From NCBI GenBank assembly GCA_903930745.1, contig CAIYZX010000597.1, positions 1 through 15,770 of the forward strand: 15,770 bases of DNA, given 5' to 3'. Below the pieces are notes generated by a model that worked only from the letters and a program-made list of their open reading frames with translations, was not told the origin of the DNA and did not search any database. A program made the translations under genes and the position numbers. Source of the DNA: an uncultured Chloroflexota bacterium (GTDB taxonomy: Bacteria; Chloroflexota; Limnocylindria; Limnocylindrales; CSP1-4). This document shows, piece after piece, positions 1 to 6,393 of this stretch; position 1 is the first letter of the stretch; every line of letters starts with the position of its first letter.

Positions 1-22
1 CCCGCACGAGGAAGCCCGGCTG

Positions 23-328
23 ATGTTCAAGGCCATCATCCTGCTCACGCGCAAGGACGACGCGACCAAGGCGGATTTCCGGGAGTGGATGCTGGTCCGC
101 CATGCGCCGCTCGCGAAGCAGCTGCCCGGGGTCCGCAAGCTGGTCTTCAACCTGATCGAGAACGACGACGCCCCGTACGACGGCGTGTCCGAGCTCTGGT
201 TCGACAGCCAGGAGGCCTTCACCGCCGCCTACGCGACGGAGATCGGCAAGGCTGTTGCCGGGGACTCCATCGCCAACGTGAAGGCGCGGATCCGGCTCTT
301 CGCGGACGAGCAGCCGCAGCTGGGCTGA
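23..328 (+). CDS. EthD-domain small protein (dimeric alpha/beta-barrel type)
   Basis: The 101-residue product has the look of the EthD family, small ferredoxin-like alpha/beta-barrel proteins that usually dimerise and are often found near oxidative or degradative enzymes. The features seen are a hydrophobic first strand (FKAIILLTR), a helix with the WMLVRHAPLAKQLPGV stretch carrying His27, and a late FDSQEAFTAAY helix, which match the family pattern; the length is also typical. The ATG has a purine-rich GAGGAAG 8 bases upstream. The start overlaps an in-frame TGA of another frame (bases 21-23), so it may be coupled to an upstream gene outside the window. The biochemical role of such proteins is mostly unknown, and none is assigned here. 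Confidence 0.8.
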   Translation: MFKAIILLTRKDDATKADFREWMLVRHAPLAKQLPGVRKLVFNLIENDDAPYDGVSELWFDSQEAFTAAYATEIGKAVAGDSIANVKARIRLFADEQPQLG

Positions 329-359
329 CGCGCCGGCCGGCCCGGCCGGGCTGACGCGC
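322..359. repeat. 12-bp direct repeat flanking a GGCC-rich palindromic stretch
   Basis: GGGCTGACGCGC occurs at 322-333, covering the stop of the EthD gene, and again at 348-359. Between them is a run of CCGG/GGCC palindromes able to fold on itself. It could be a weak terminator or a remnant of local duplication. The remainder of the gap to 499 is GC-rich and shows no convincing promoter. Confidence 0.35.
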
Positions 360-499
360 GGAGGGCCTCGCCGGGCCGGGACGCGGACGGGCCCCGCCGG
401 GCCAATGCGCGCCGAGGGGACTCCGAGGGGGGATGTCCCCACGCGGGCGGGCGGGCGTACGATGGCGGGACCAGCAGCCCCACCGGAGCGTCATCCCCC

Positions 500-1774
500 A
501 TGGCCCAGCCTGCCCACGACGCAACCGACGACGCAACCGACGACGCAACCGCCGCCCCCGACGCGGTCCCCGCCGATCACCCGCTTCTCGCGGCCGCCCG
601 CGCCATCCTCCCGGAGCTCGTGGAGGTTCGCCGACGGCTCCACCGGACGCCGGAGGTGGGCCTCCAGCTGCCGAAGACCCAGGCGATCGTGGCGGAGCAG
701 GTCCGTTCGCTCGGCCTCGAGGTCCGGCTTGGCGAGACCACGACGTCCGTGGTGGCGGTCATCGAGGGTGCGCGCCCCGGTCCCACGATCCTGCTCCGCG
801 CGGACATGGACGGCCTTCCGCTGCGTGAGGACACGGGCCTGGATTTCGCCTCCGAGACCGGCAGCACCATGCACGCGTGCGGCCACGACACGCACATGAC
901 GATGCTCCTGGGCGCCGCCCGCCTCCTCGTGGAGCGGCGCGAAGCGCTGGCCGGCCGCGTGCTCCTGATGTTCCAGCCGGGCGAGGAGGGGTACGCGGGC
1001 GCCCGGTACATGCTGGACGAGGGGCTCCTCGCCGAGGGGCCGCACGGTGCCGCCGGCGTGGAGCGTGCCTTCGCGATCCACATCACCACCCGCCTTCCCG
1101 ATGGCGTGGTGGGCCTGCGGGGCGGCTCGCTGATGGCGGCCTCGGACCGGCTGGTGGGCGTGGTGACCGGGCGCGGCGGGCACGCATCGGCGCCCCATGA
1201 CGCCGTGGACCCCATCACGGCCGCGGCAGACCTCGTGCTCCAGCTGCAGACCGCGATCACCCGGAACGTGGACGTCTTCGATCCCACGGTGCTCACGATC
1301 GCGCGGATCGCGGGCGGCACCACGAACAACATCATCCCGGAGCGCGTGGAGATCGAGGGGACGCTGCGCTGCGTGTCGGATGCCACAAGGGAGAAGATGC
1401 ACGCCCTCATCGGCCGGGTGGCGGACGGCGTGGCGCGGACCCACGGCGTCACGATCGAGATGACCATCGACCCCGGGTACCCGCTCCTCGCCAACGACGA
1501 GACGACCGCCGACTGGATCCTGGACCTGGCCACGAAGCTGGGCGGACCGGAGGCGGCGGAGCGGTTCGCCAGCCCCATCATGGGCGCGGAGGACTTCGCC
1601 TACGTCACGCAGGCGGTCCCGGGCGCGATGGCGTTCCTGGGCGCCCGACTGCCGGGGCAGGAGGAGCAGGACGCCGCGCCCAACCATTCGAACGTCGTGG
1701 TCTTCCACGAGCCGTCCATGGCGATGGGCGTGGCTCTCTACGCGGCGGCGGCGCTGGACTTCCTGGCCGGGTAG
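500..1774 (+). CDS. M20-family metal-dependent amidohydrolase (M20D, IAA-amino acid/hippurate hydrolase type)
   Basis: The 424-residue product is a cytosolic peptidase-fold hydrolase of the M20D group, which cleaves N-acyl or amide bonds of amino acid conjugates using a dinuclear metal site. Recognisable motifs in order are ADMDGLPL (101-108), HACGHDTHM (125-133; Cys127 and His129 fit the metal ligands of the IAA-hydrolase group), the GEEG acid pair (161-164), His194 in FAIHIT, the dimerisation-domain GRGGHASAPHDAVDP region (224-238), GAEDF (362-366) and a C-terminal NHSN with His396. Length is normal. The ATG at 500 is preceded by a modest GGAG. The first 25 residues are a DATD-repeat, Ala/Pro/Asp-rich extension that is probably unstructured. 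Substrate cannot be told from sequence; amidohydrolase or N-acyl-amino-acid deacylase is the safe name. Confidence 0.92.
   Translation: MAQPAHDATDDATDDATAAPDAVPADHPLLAAARAILPELVEVRRRLHRTPEVGLQLPKTQAIVAEQVRSLGLEVRLGETTTSVVAVIEGARPGPTILLRADMDGLPLREDTGLDFASETGSTMHACGHDTHMTMLLGAARLLVERREALAGRVLLMFQPGEEGYAGARYMLDEGLLAEGPHGAAGVERAFAIHITTRLPDGVVGLRGGSLMAASDRLVGVVTGRGGHASAPHDAVDPITAAADLVLQLQTAITRNVDVFDPTVLTIARIAGGTTNNIIPERVEIEGTLRCVSDATREKMHALIGRVADGVARTHGVTIEMTIDPGYPLLANDETTADWILDLATKLGGPEAAERFASPIMGAEDFAYVTQAVPGAMAFLGARLPGQEEQDAAPNHSNVVVFHEPSMAMGVALYAAAALDFLAG
518..550 (+). repeat. 12-bp in-frame tandem repeat, 2.75 copies
   Basis: The unit GACGCAACCGAC starts at 518, 530 and 542, the last copy truncated after nine bases. 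It encodes DATD-DATD-DAT at the N-terminus of the amidohydrolase, so copy-number change would lengthen or shorten a disordered tail in steps of four residues without a frameshift. Confidence 0.8.
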
Positions 1775-1833
1775 CCATCCAGGGTCGGACGGCCCCGCCA
1801 CGACGGGCGCCGGGCCGGCGGCGGCGCGGCGCG

Positions 1834-1860
1834 CGGCTCGTGTGCCTGCGGCACGAGGCC
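1834..1860. terminator. Candidate hairpin between convergent genes
   Basis: TCGTG around 1838-1842 pairs with CACGA at 1852-1856, extended by further G-C pairs around a one-base bulge. It lies in the 93-base gap between the converging amidohydrolase and kinase genes. There is no U-tract on either strand, so terminator function is inferred from position only. Confidence 0.3.
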
Positions 1861-1867
1861 GGGTGCC

Positions 1868-2899
1868 CTAGTTGCGCTCGATCGTCGAGCGGGCCAGCGC
1901 GAGCGCGGCGTCTCCCGCGCCCAGCGCGTCAAGTCCCAACAGGATGGACCCCAGGACGGGCGGCGCATCCAAGCGGACGATCCGCGCACGCGGTGCCACT
2001 GCAAGCAGCCCGGCGCGGACCCGGTCGTGGAACGCGGTGTCGGTGGTCTTCCAGATGGACCCGCTCAACACGATCTCCACCTCGGCTCGTGCGAGGCCAA
2101 GCCGGCGGATCGCGGAGGCGCCCAGCAGGACCGCTTCGTCCGCCAGCCAGTCAACGAGCCTGCGCGCAACAGCGTCACCGTCCTGGGCTGCGCCGAAGAC
2201 GAGGGGTGCCATCGCCACGAGGTCCAGCTCCGAGACCCGGCCGAGGCGGACCTCGGTCAGCAGATCCTGCGGTCGGCGGACCCCTGCGGCCTGGGGGAGG
2301 ATGCGCTCCAGGGTCGTTCGCGGGGAGCGGCCGTCACGGGCGCGCACGGTGGCGGCGACGGCCCTGACCACGAGGTCACCTCCGCCGCCCTCGTCACCGG
2401 ACAACGCACCGAGCGATGCGAACCGCGCGACCCTTCCCGTTCGCCCCACGCCGGCGCAGTTCATGCCCGTCCCCAGCACGATCGAGATACCGAAGCCTGC
2501 CGTCGCGCCGGCGCGCAGGCCCGCGAAGGCGTCGTTGCGCACGATGGTCCGATCCGCGAGGCCCGCCCGACGGAGCGCACTCCGAAGCCGGCGATCGTCC
2601 AGCGGCAGGTCCGCGCCCGCCAGGCAGTAGACGCCGACGGCGGCGTGCGTGCCTGCCTCGTTGAGCCCGGCGGCGGCGGCGGCGAGTCGCCGCCCCTCGG
2701 CGATGGTCGCCAGCATCTGCCGCATGCCCACGGCGTGGTATGAGCCGGGACCGGTGCGAGCCGCTCCCAGCACGCGTCCGTCGGGAGCCACGAGTGCCAC
2801 GTCGGTCTTGGAGTTGCCGCCGTCCACTGCCAGGACGGCAACGGGTCCGGGGCCCGCCGCCGTCGTGGCTGCCGCGTGCGCCGCCGCAGCCTCCACCAC
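1868..2899 (-). CDS. BadF/BadG/BcrA/BcrD-type ATPase, probable sugar (N-acetylglucosamine/glucosamine-like) kinase
   Basis: The product of about 343 residues belongs to the ASKHA-fold BcrAD_BadFG ATPase family, which includes N-acetylglucosamine and glucosamine kinases. The ATP phosphate-1 loop is DGGNSKTD (26-33). NDAF (122-125) gives a likely catalytic Asp, LGTGMN (142-147) is the phosphate-2 loop, GDEGGGGD follows at 168-175, and LSGSIWKT (278-285) is the adenosine/hinge region. No ATG lies close to the domain. The GTG at 2899 has a GGTGG just upstream and starts right after the GH4 stop; GTG at 2896 or 2908 is also possible, while a start at 3016 would run far into the GH4 gene. It is the last gene of the lacI-GH4-kinase operon, so its substrate is probably the imported sugar or the product of GH4 cleavage. 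2-hydroxyacyl-CoA dehydratase activator is less likely because the CxxC cluster motifs of those proteins are absent. Confidence 0.85.
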   Translation of the reverse strand: MVEAAAAHAAATTAAGPGPVAVLAVDGGNSKTDVALVAPDGRVLGAARTGPGSYHAVGMRQMLATIAEGRRLAAAAAGLNEAGTHAAVGVYCLAGADLPLDDRRLRSALRRAGLADRTIVRNDAFAGLRAGATAGFGISIVLGTGMNCAGVGRTGRVARFASLGALSGDEGGGGDLVVRAVAATVRARDGRSPRTTLERILPQAAGVRRPQDLLTEVRLGRVSELDLVAMAPLVFGAAQDGDAVARRLVDWLADEAVLLGASAIRRLGLARAEVEIVLSGSIWKTTDTAFHDRVRAGLLAVAPRARIVRLDAPPVLGSILLGLDALGAGDAALALARSTIERN

Positions 2900-2900
2900 G

Positions 2901-4169
2901 TCAACCACCGGGCCAGAACCGTGGCAGGAGGTCCCGGTTGGCGGTGAGGATCTCCGCGAGGAGCGGCTCGGCCACCGCCTCCGACGGCACCAGTGGGTTG
3001 GCCTCCAGGGCATCAAGCGCGATGCCGCGGTCGCCGGACATCGCCGCTGCCACCGTCAGCCGCTGGAAGCGATCGATGCCCAGGACGAGGTCGCGCTGCT
3101 CCGGCTTGAGGGGGGCGCCACCCAGGGCACGGGCGCCGGACTCGTCAACCTGGCAGGTGGCCTCGATCACGAGGTCCGCCGGCAGGTCCGCGAAGGCGCC
3201 GTTGTTGCGGACGTTGACCACGAGATGCCGGCCCGTTGGGGACAGCAGCGCCTCCACGAGCTCCAGCGCCGCCTCGGAGTACCAGGCCCCGCCACGCTCG
3301 TCGAGCAGGGCGGGCTTGGTGACGAGCGCGGGGTCCCGGTACAGCTCCAGGAGCCCTCGCTCGATCTCCATGACCTCCGCCGCCCGTGTCCCGCCGGCGA
3401 GCTGCTCCGCGAGCACGTCCGCCGGGTGGTCGTAGAAGGACTGGTAGTAGGACGGGATGGCGCCCATCTCGCGGATGCGCGACAGGGGCCAGCCGGTCTC
3501 GTCCGCCACGCGTTCGCCGTGCTCGTCCAGCAGCCGTTCAAGCGCCGGAACACCGTCCACGAGGACCTCGCGGAACCACGAGGCGTGGTTCAGGCCCACG
3601 GAATCCAGCTCCACGCGCGCAGCCTCCACGCCGAGGCCGGCGGCGATCGCCCGTTGCAGTCCGATCGCCACGTTGCACAGGCCCATCGCCCGGTGACCGG
3701 CATCGAGCAGGGCCTGGGTCACGGTCCCGACAGGGTTCGTGAAGTCGATGAGCCACCCGTCCGGGGAGCCCCGCCGGGCGAACCGCTCGGCAAGGTCCAG
3801 CACCACGGGCACCGTCCTGAGCGACTTCGCGAAGCCGCCCGGACCGGTGGTCTCCTGGCCGAGGATGCCGTAGCGCAGGGGGATCGTCTCGTCGCGCAGG
3901 CGTGCCGCCTGTCCGCCAACACGAAGCTGCACCAGGCAGAAGGATGCCCCGTCCAGCGCCGAGTCCGTGTCAGCCGTGAGGACGAGCCGTCCGCCCCATC
4001 CTGCGTGCTCCAGGATCCGCCGGGCGAAGCCGCCAACGATGGCGAGGCGGTCCGGATCGATGTCCACGAGGACCAGCTCGTCCACCGGCAGCGTGGCGGC
4101 GCGATTGGCCACGCCCTGGACCAGCTCAGGCGAGTACGTGCTGCCGCCGCCGATGACCGCGAGCTTCAT
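2901..4169 (-). CDS. Glycoside hydrolase family 4, 6-phospho-beta-glucosidase-like
   Basis: The 422-residue cytosolic enzyme is of family GH4, which cleaves (usually 6-phosphorylated) glycosides by NAD- and Mn-dependent oxidation, elimination, hydration and reduction. Seen in the sequence: N-terminal Rossmann loop VIGGGSTYSPELVQ (5-18), acidic end of beta-2 VDIDPDR (35-41), TNPVG (144-148), the metal ligand pair Cys165 in LCN and His195 in LNHASW, the tyrosine region IPSYYQSFY (238-246) containing the likely catalytic Tyr, and GGAWYSEAA (293-301). Length is typical. The ATG has a strong AAGGAGT. It starts 20 bases after lacI and is followed at once by the kinase. The usual CNxP is CNVA here, a small deviation. 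Whether it acts on a phospho-disaccharide such as cellobiose-6P or chitobiose-6P cannot be decided by sequence reading alone. Confidence 0.92.
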   Translation of the reverse strand: MKLAVIGGGSTYSPELVQGVANRAATLPVDELVLVDIDPDRLAIVGGFARRILEHAGWGGRLVLTADTDSALDGASFCLVQLRVGGQAARLRDETIPLRYGILGQETTGPGGFAKSLRTVPVVLDLAERFARRGSPDGWLIDFTNPVGTVTQALLDAGHRAMGLCNVAIGLQRAIAAGLGVEAARVELDSVGLNHASWFREVLVDGVPALERLLDEHGERVADETGWPLSRIREMGAIPSYYQSFYDHPADVLAEQLAGGTRAAEVMEIERGLLELYRDPALVTKPALLDERGGAWYSEAALELVEALLSPTGRHLVVNVRNNGAFADLPADLVIEATCQVDESGARALGGAPLKPEQRDLVLGIDRFQRLTVAAAMSGDRGIALDALEANPLVPSEAVAEPLLAEILTANRDLLPRFWPGG

Positions 4170-4174
4170 GGATG

Positions 4175-4181
4175 ACTCCTT
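4175..4181 (-). promoter_or_regulatory. Strong Shine-Dalgarno of the GH4 gene
   Basis: On the minus strand AAGGAGT lies 5 bases before the ATG at 4169. It fixes the start at MKLAVIGGG and rejects upstream in-frame codons, which would run into the lacI coding region. Confidence 0.8.
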
Positions 4182-4189
4182 GGCTGGGA

Positions 4190-5239
4190 TCAGCTGTCGG
4201 CCGACGACGCGCCGCAGCCACAGGACGCGCGCCGGACCAGGGTGGTGGGCAGGAGGACCTCGCGGGTCGCCGCACGGCCCTCGATGGCCGCGATCAGCTG
4301 CGCGGCGGCAACCCTGCCCAGCTCCCGTGCCGGGGCCGCCACCGTGGTGAGCGGGGGCCGGGTCCACGCCGCCGTCGGGCTGTCGTCGAAGCCGATGAGC
4401 AGGACGTCCTCCGGCACGCGCACCCCTGCCTGCTCGAACCCGTGCAGCGCGCCGATCGCCACCTCGTCCGAGACCGCGAACACGGCGTCGAACGGGTGGC
4501 CGGAGGCGACCAGGGCCAGGGCCATCTCCCTGCCCTCCTCCTCTGACCAGTGTCCGTGCATCACCAGCCGGCCGGCCGCCTCCACCCCGCACGCGACAAG
4601 CTCCTGGGCCCACAGCCGCTCACGGCGGATGCTGGCCTCTGCGTCCGTTGGACCGGCAAGGCAGGCCACGTGACGGGCGCCGTGATCGAGGACCAGGTGG
4701 CGGATCGCCTCGCGGACGCCCAGGGCAGGGTCGAACGAGACCGTGGGGAGCAGCGGGTGCGTGCGCTCCACCAGCACCGTTGGACGGCCCTGCCGGACCA
4801 GCCGGTCGATGTGGCTCGAGGCAAGCGAGTGCGGCAGGATGATCGTGCCGTCCACGAACGCGGGATCGGCGGGCGGCAGGCTGGGCAGGAGATCGCTCTC
4901 CGGATCCAGCGCCTCCGTGGACGACACCAGCAAGTGCAGGCCGGCGGCCCGGGAGACCTGCTCCACGCCGCTGAGGAGCTCCGAGAAGTAGGGGCCGGAC
5001 AGCTCCGGCAGCACCAGGCCCAGCGTCCCCGTTGGAGCGCCGGCGAGACGTCGGGCGGCGCTGTTGGGAACGTAGCCCAGGCGCTGCACGGCGGCGATGA
5101 CGCGAGTCCTCGTGGCGGGCGCCACCCTGTGCGGCAGATTCAGCACGCGGCTGACCGTGGCCGTCGAGACGCCCGCCAGGCGGGCGACGTCGGCGACGGT
5201 GGGGGATCCCGCGGGCGAACCCGACTGGAGCACTGGCAC
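4190..5239 (-). CDS. LacI-family transcriptional regulator
   Basis: The product has a LacI N-terminal helix-turn-helix with hinge and a periplasmic-binding-protein-like sugar-sensing domain. From a GTG start at 5239 (about 349 residues) the HTH is at about 14-34 (TVADVARLAGVSTATVSRVLN in three abutting parts: TVADVARLAG, VSTATVSR, VLN), followed by the YVPNSAARRLAG hinge. The effector domain opens with TLGLVLPELSGPYFSELLSG and contains the GFDDSP signature late in the protein. The GTG is preceded by GAGG 11 bases upstream. An ATG at 5335 would add 32 low-complexity residues and lacks a ribosome site, so it is less likely. The gene is first in the lacI-GH4-kinase operon and has a LacI-type operator in its own promoter, indicating autoregulation. 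The identical operator before the transporter operon makes this its regulator. It ends with a Cys-x-Cys tail (SCGCG), which is common in related repressors. Confidence 0.93.
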   Translation of the reverse strand: MPVLQSGSPAGSPTVADVARLAGVSTATVSRVLNLPHRVAPATRTRVIAAVQRLGYVPNSAARRLAGAPTGTLGLVLPELSGPYFSELLSGVEQVSRAAGLHLLVSSTEALDPESDLLPSLPPADPAFVDGTIILPHSLASSHIDRLVRQGRPTVLVERTHPLLPTVSFDPALGVREAIRHLVLDHGARHVACLAGPTDAEASIRRERLWAQELVACGVEAAGRLVMHGHWSEEEGREMALALVASGHPFDAVFAVSDEVAIGALHGFEQAGVRVPEDVLLIGFDDSPTAAWTRPPLTTVAAPARELGRVAAAQLIAAIEGRAATREVLLPTTLVRRASCGCGASSADS

Positions 5240-5360
5240 GACTGGCGGATCCTCGGGTACTGGAGGTGACTGGGGCGACACCCCCCATCGTGTCGCTCGC
5301 CCGCTGGGCCGGGCATCATGGCAGTTCTTCGACATGCCGGGCAGCGCGTGTCGGTAGGGC

Positions 5361-5390
5361 GTACTGTACGCGCTTACACATGGTCGTCAA
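5361..5390 (-). promoter_or_regulatory. Promoter-operator of the lacI-GH4-kinase operon (copy 1)
   Basis: Read on the minus strand, TTGACG (5390-5385) and TACAGT (5368-5363) are a -35 and -10 pair with a 16-base spacer. The spacer and -10 hold the near-palindrome TGTAAGC/GCGTACA (6 of 7 positions symmetric, central CG), the usual shape of a LacI-family operator. The 19 bases GTGTAAGCGCGTACAGTAC are identical in copy 2 (6253-6271). Bound repressor would block the polymerase. The site also lies about 50-75 bases upstream of the divergent deacetylase gene, which it may co-regulate. Confidence 0.8.
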
Positions 5391-5438
5391 GGCGGCGTTC
5401 CCCCAGGCATCGTCATTCCACGGAGGCAGCCAGCTCAC

Positions 5439-6080
5439 ATGCGCCCGTTCCGTGTCGCCGTCACCTTCGATGCCGAGCATCCCGATCGACCCCACCACCT
5501 CGTGGGACACGAGCACGAGCTGCTCGACACGCTCGGCGAGCTCGACGTCCGAGCCACCTTCTTCGTCCAGGGCCGCTGGGCGGAGGCGTTCCCGGATGCG
5601 GCCCGGCGCATCGGCGACGAGGGGCACCTCGTGGGCAACCACTCCCACTACCACGCACGGATGCACCTGTTGACGGAGGCGGGCCTGCGCGAGGACCTGC
5701 GGGCCGCGGCCGGCGTCATCGAGCGCCACTGCCGGCGCGACCCCGTTCCATGGTTCCGGGCTCCGTTCGGCGCCGGTGCCTCCGACGCGCGGGTGCAGGA
5801 CGCGCTGCAGGAGCTCGGGTACACGCAGGTCCTGTGGACCTCCACCGGCAGCGACTGGGATCCGGAGCGGACCGCGGCACACGTCGAGGACGAGCTGCTC
5901 GCGTCCGCGCTTGCCCACGGCGATGGCGCCATCCTGCTCTGCCACACCTGGCCATCGCACACGTACGCGACGCTGGCCGGCACCATCGCGCGCCTTCGCT
6001 CGGCAGGCGCCCAGCTCGTCACCGTCGACCAGCTGGACGCCTCGCAGATCCCGTCCACCTGGGGCCCCGGCGGGGACTGA
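5439..6080 (+). CDS. NodB-type polysaccharide deacetylase (carbohydrate esterase family 4)
   Basis: The 213-residue product is a CE4/NodB-homology deacetylase that removes N-acetyl (or O-acetyl) groups from glycans. Motifs in order are TFDAE (9-13; canonical form TFDD), NHSHYH (67-72, giving the H-S-x-x-H metal pair His68/His72), FRAPFGA (106-112; Arg107), an Asp at 139 or 141 in SDWDP, and LLCHTW (166-171; His169). It has no signal peptide or membrane segment, so it may act in the cytoplasm, unlike many cell-wall CE4 enzymes. GGAGG lies 12 bases before the ATG. It is divergent from lacI and upstream of the sugar transporter, so it may deacetylate an imported amino-sugar oligosaccharide, as ChbG does for chitobiose-6P; that role is inference. 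The second Asp of motif 1, normally a metal ligand, is Ala followed by Glu. Confidence 0.87.
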   Translation: MRPFRVAVTFDAEHPDRPHHLVGHEHELLDTLGELDVRATFFVQGRWAEAFPDAARRIGDEGHLVGNHSHYHARMHLLTEAGLREDLRAAAGVIERHCRRDPVPWFRAPFGAGASDARVQDALQELGYTQVLWTSTGSDWDPERTAAHVEDELLASALAHGDGAILLCHTWPSHTYATLAGTIARLRSAGAQLVTVDQLDASQIPSTWGPGGD

Positions 6081-6097
6081 GCGCCCGGGCCGGACAC

Positions 6098-6128
6098 GGT
6101 CCCACGGGGGCGTCAGCACCGTGGGGTC
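6098..6128 (+). terminator. Candidate terminator hairpin after the deacetylase gene
   Basis: GGTCCCACGG (6098-6107) pairs with CCGTGGGGTC (6119-6128) over ten positions, two of them G-T wobbles, leaving an 11-base loop. It begins 18 bases after the deacetylase stop. No U-run follows, so termination strength is uncertain. Confidence 0.4.
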
Positions 6129-6241
6129 CCGCGGTCGTGGGCAGGCTTGCGGGCGCTTCGCCGGCCGCCCGCCCCGGCCGCCCGTCCCTGCCATCCGGCC
6201 ACCCGTCAGCCACGTGCCCCACGACAGCGCGATATCCCCTA

Positions 6242-6271
6242 TTGACGACTTCGTGTAAGCGCGTACAGTAC
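6242..6271 (+). promoter_or_regulatory. Promoter-operator of the ABC transporter operon (copy 2)
   Basis: TTGACG (6242-6247) and TACAGT (6264-6269) form a sigma70-like promoter with a 16-base spacer. The LacI-type near-palindrome TGTAAGCGCGTACA (6254-6267) overlaps the spacer and -10. Over 30 bases it matches the reverse complement of 5361-5390 at 27 positions, the three differences being adjacent (6250-6252). Transcription would start near 6276, giving a leader of about 115 bases. Confidence 0.82.
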
Positions 6272-6336
6272 CCCGCTAAGGTCCCCGCCCGGCGATGGCG
6301 GCGCACCCGTACGACCCGAAAGGGTTGGCTGTCCGG

Positions 6337-6370
6337 CCTGTGCCCCGCGGGCGCAGCGCGCGGGCACAGG
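6337..6370 (+). promoter_or_regulatory. Leader stem-loop upstream of the binding-protein gene
   Basis: CCTGTGCCC (6337-6345) pairs perfectly with GGGCACAGG (6362-6370); after a bulged C, three more pairs close a loop of about nine bases. It ends eight bases before the Shine-Dalgarno sequence. It could protect the transcript 5' end or tune translation. No known riboswitch class is recognised. Confidence 0.5.
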
Positions 6371-6393
6371 ATGACTTGGAGGAGGAGATCAAC

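Larger units (their letters stand above)
6081..6393. other. 313-base regulatory gap between the deacetylase and the transporter operon
   Basis: No credible gene is seen here. The gap holds, in order, a hairpin (6098-6128), a GC-rich stretch without recognised elements, the promoter-operator (6242-6271), a predicted leader of about 115 bases with a stem-loop (6337-6370), and the ribosome site of the binding-protein gene (GGAGGAGGAG, 6378-6387). Confidence 0.75.

Noticed and set aside
1..23. End of an upstream gene, with TGA overlapping the EthD ATG
   Set aside because: Only about seven codons are inside the window; the TGATG overlap is suggestive but no protein can be identified.
491..1801. 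Long open frame antisense to the amidohydrolase
   Set aside because: It is a GC-rich shadow: Arg/His/Gly-rich translation with no domain, against a clear M20 enzyme on the plus strand.
2649..4175. Open frame of about 500 codons on the plus strand over the GH4 and kinase genes
   Set aside because: Composition is typical of an antisense frame in GC-rich DNA, and both underlying minus-strand genes have full family motifs.
5240..5335. ATG at 5335 as the lacI start
   Set aside because: It adds 32 residues of Pro/Arg-rich sequence before the HTH, has no Shine-Dalgarno, and LacI proteins normally begin close to the HTH; kept only as an alternative.
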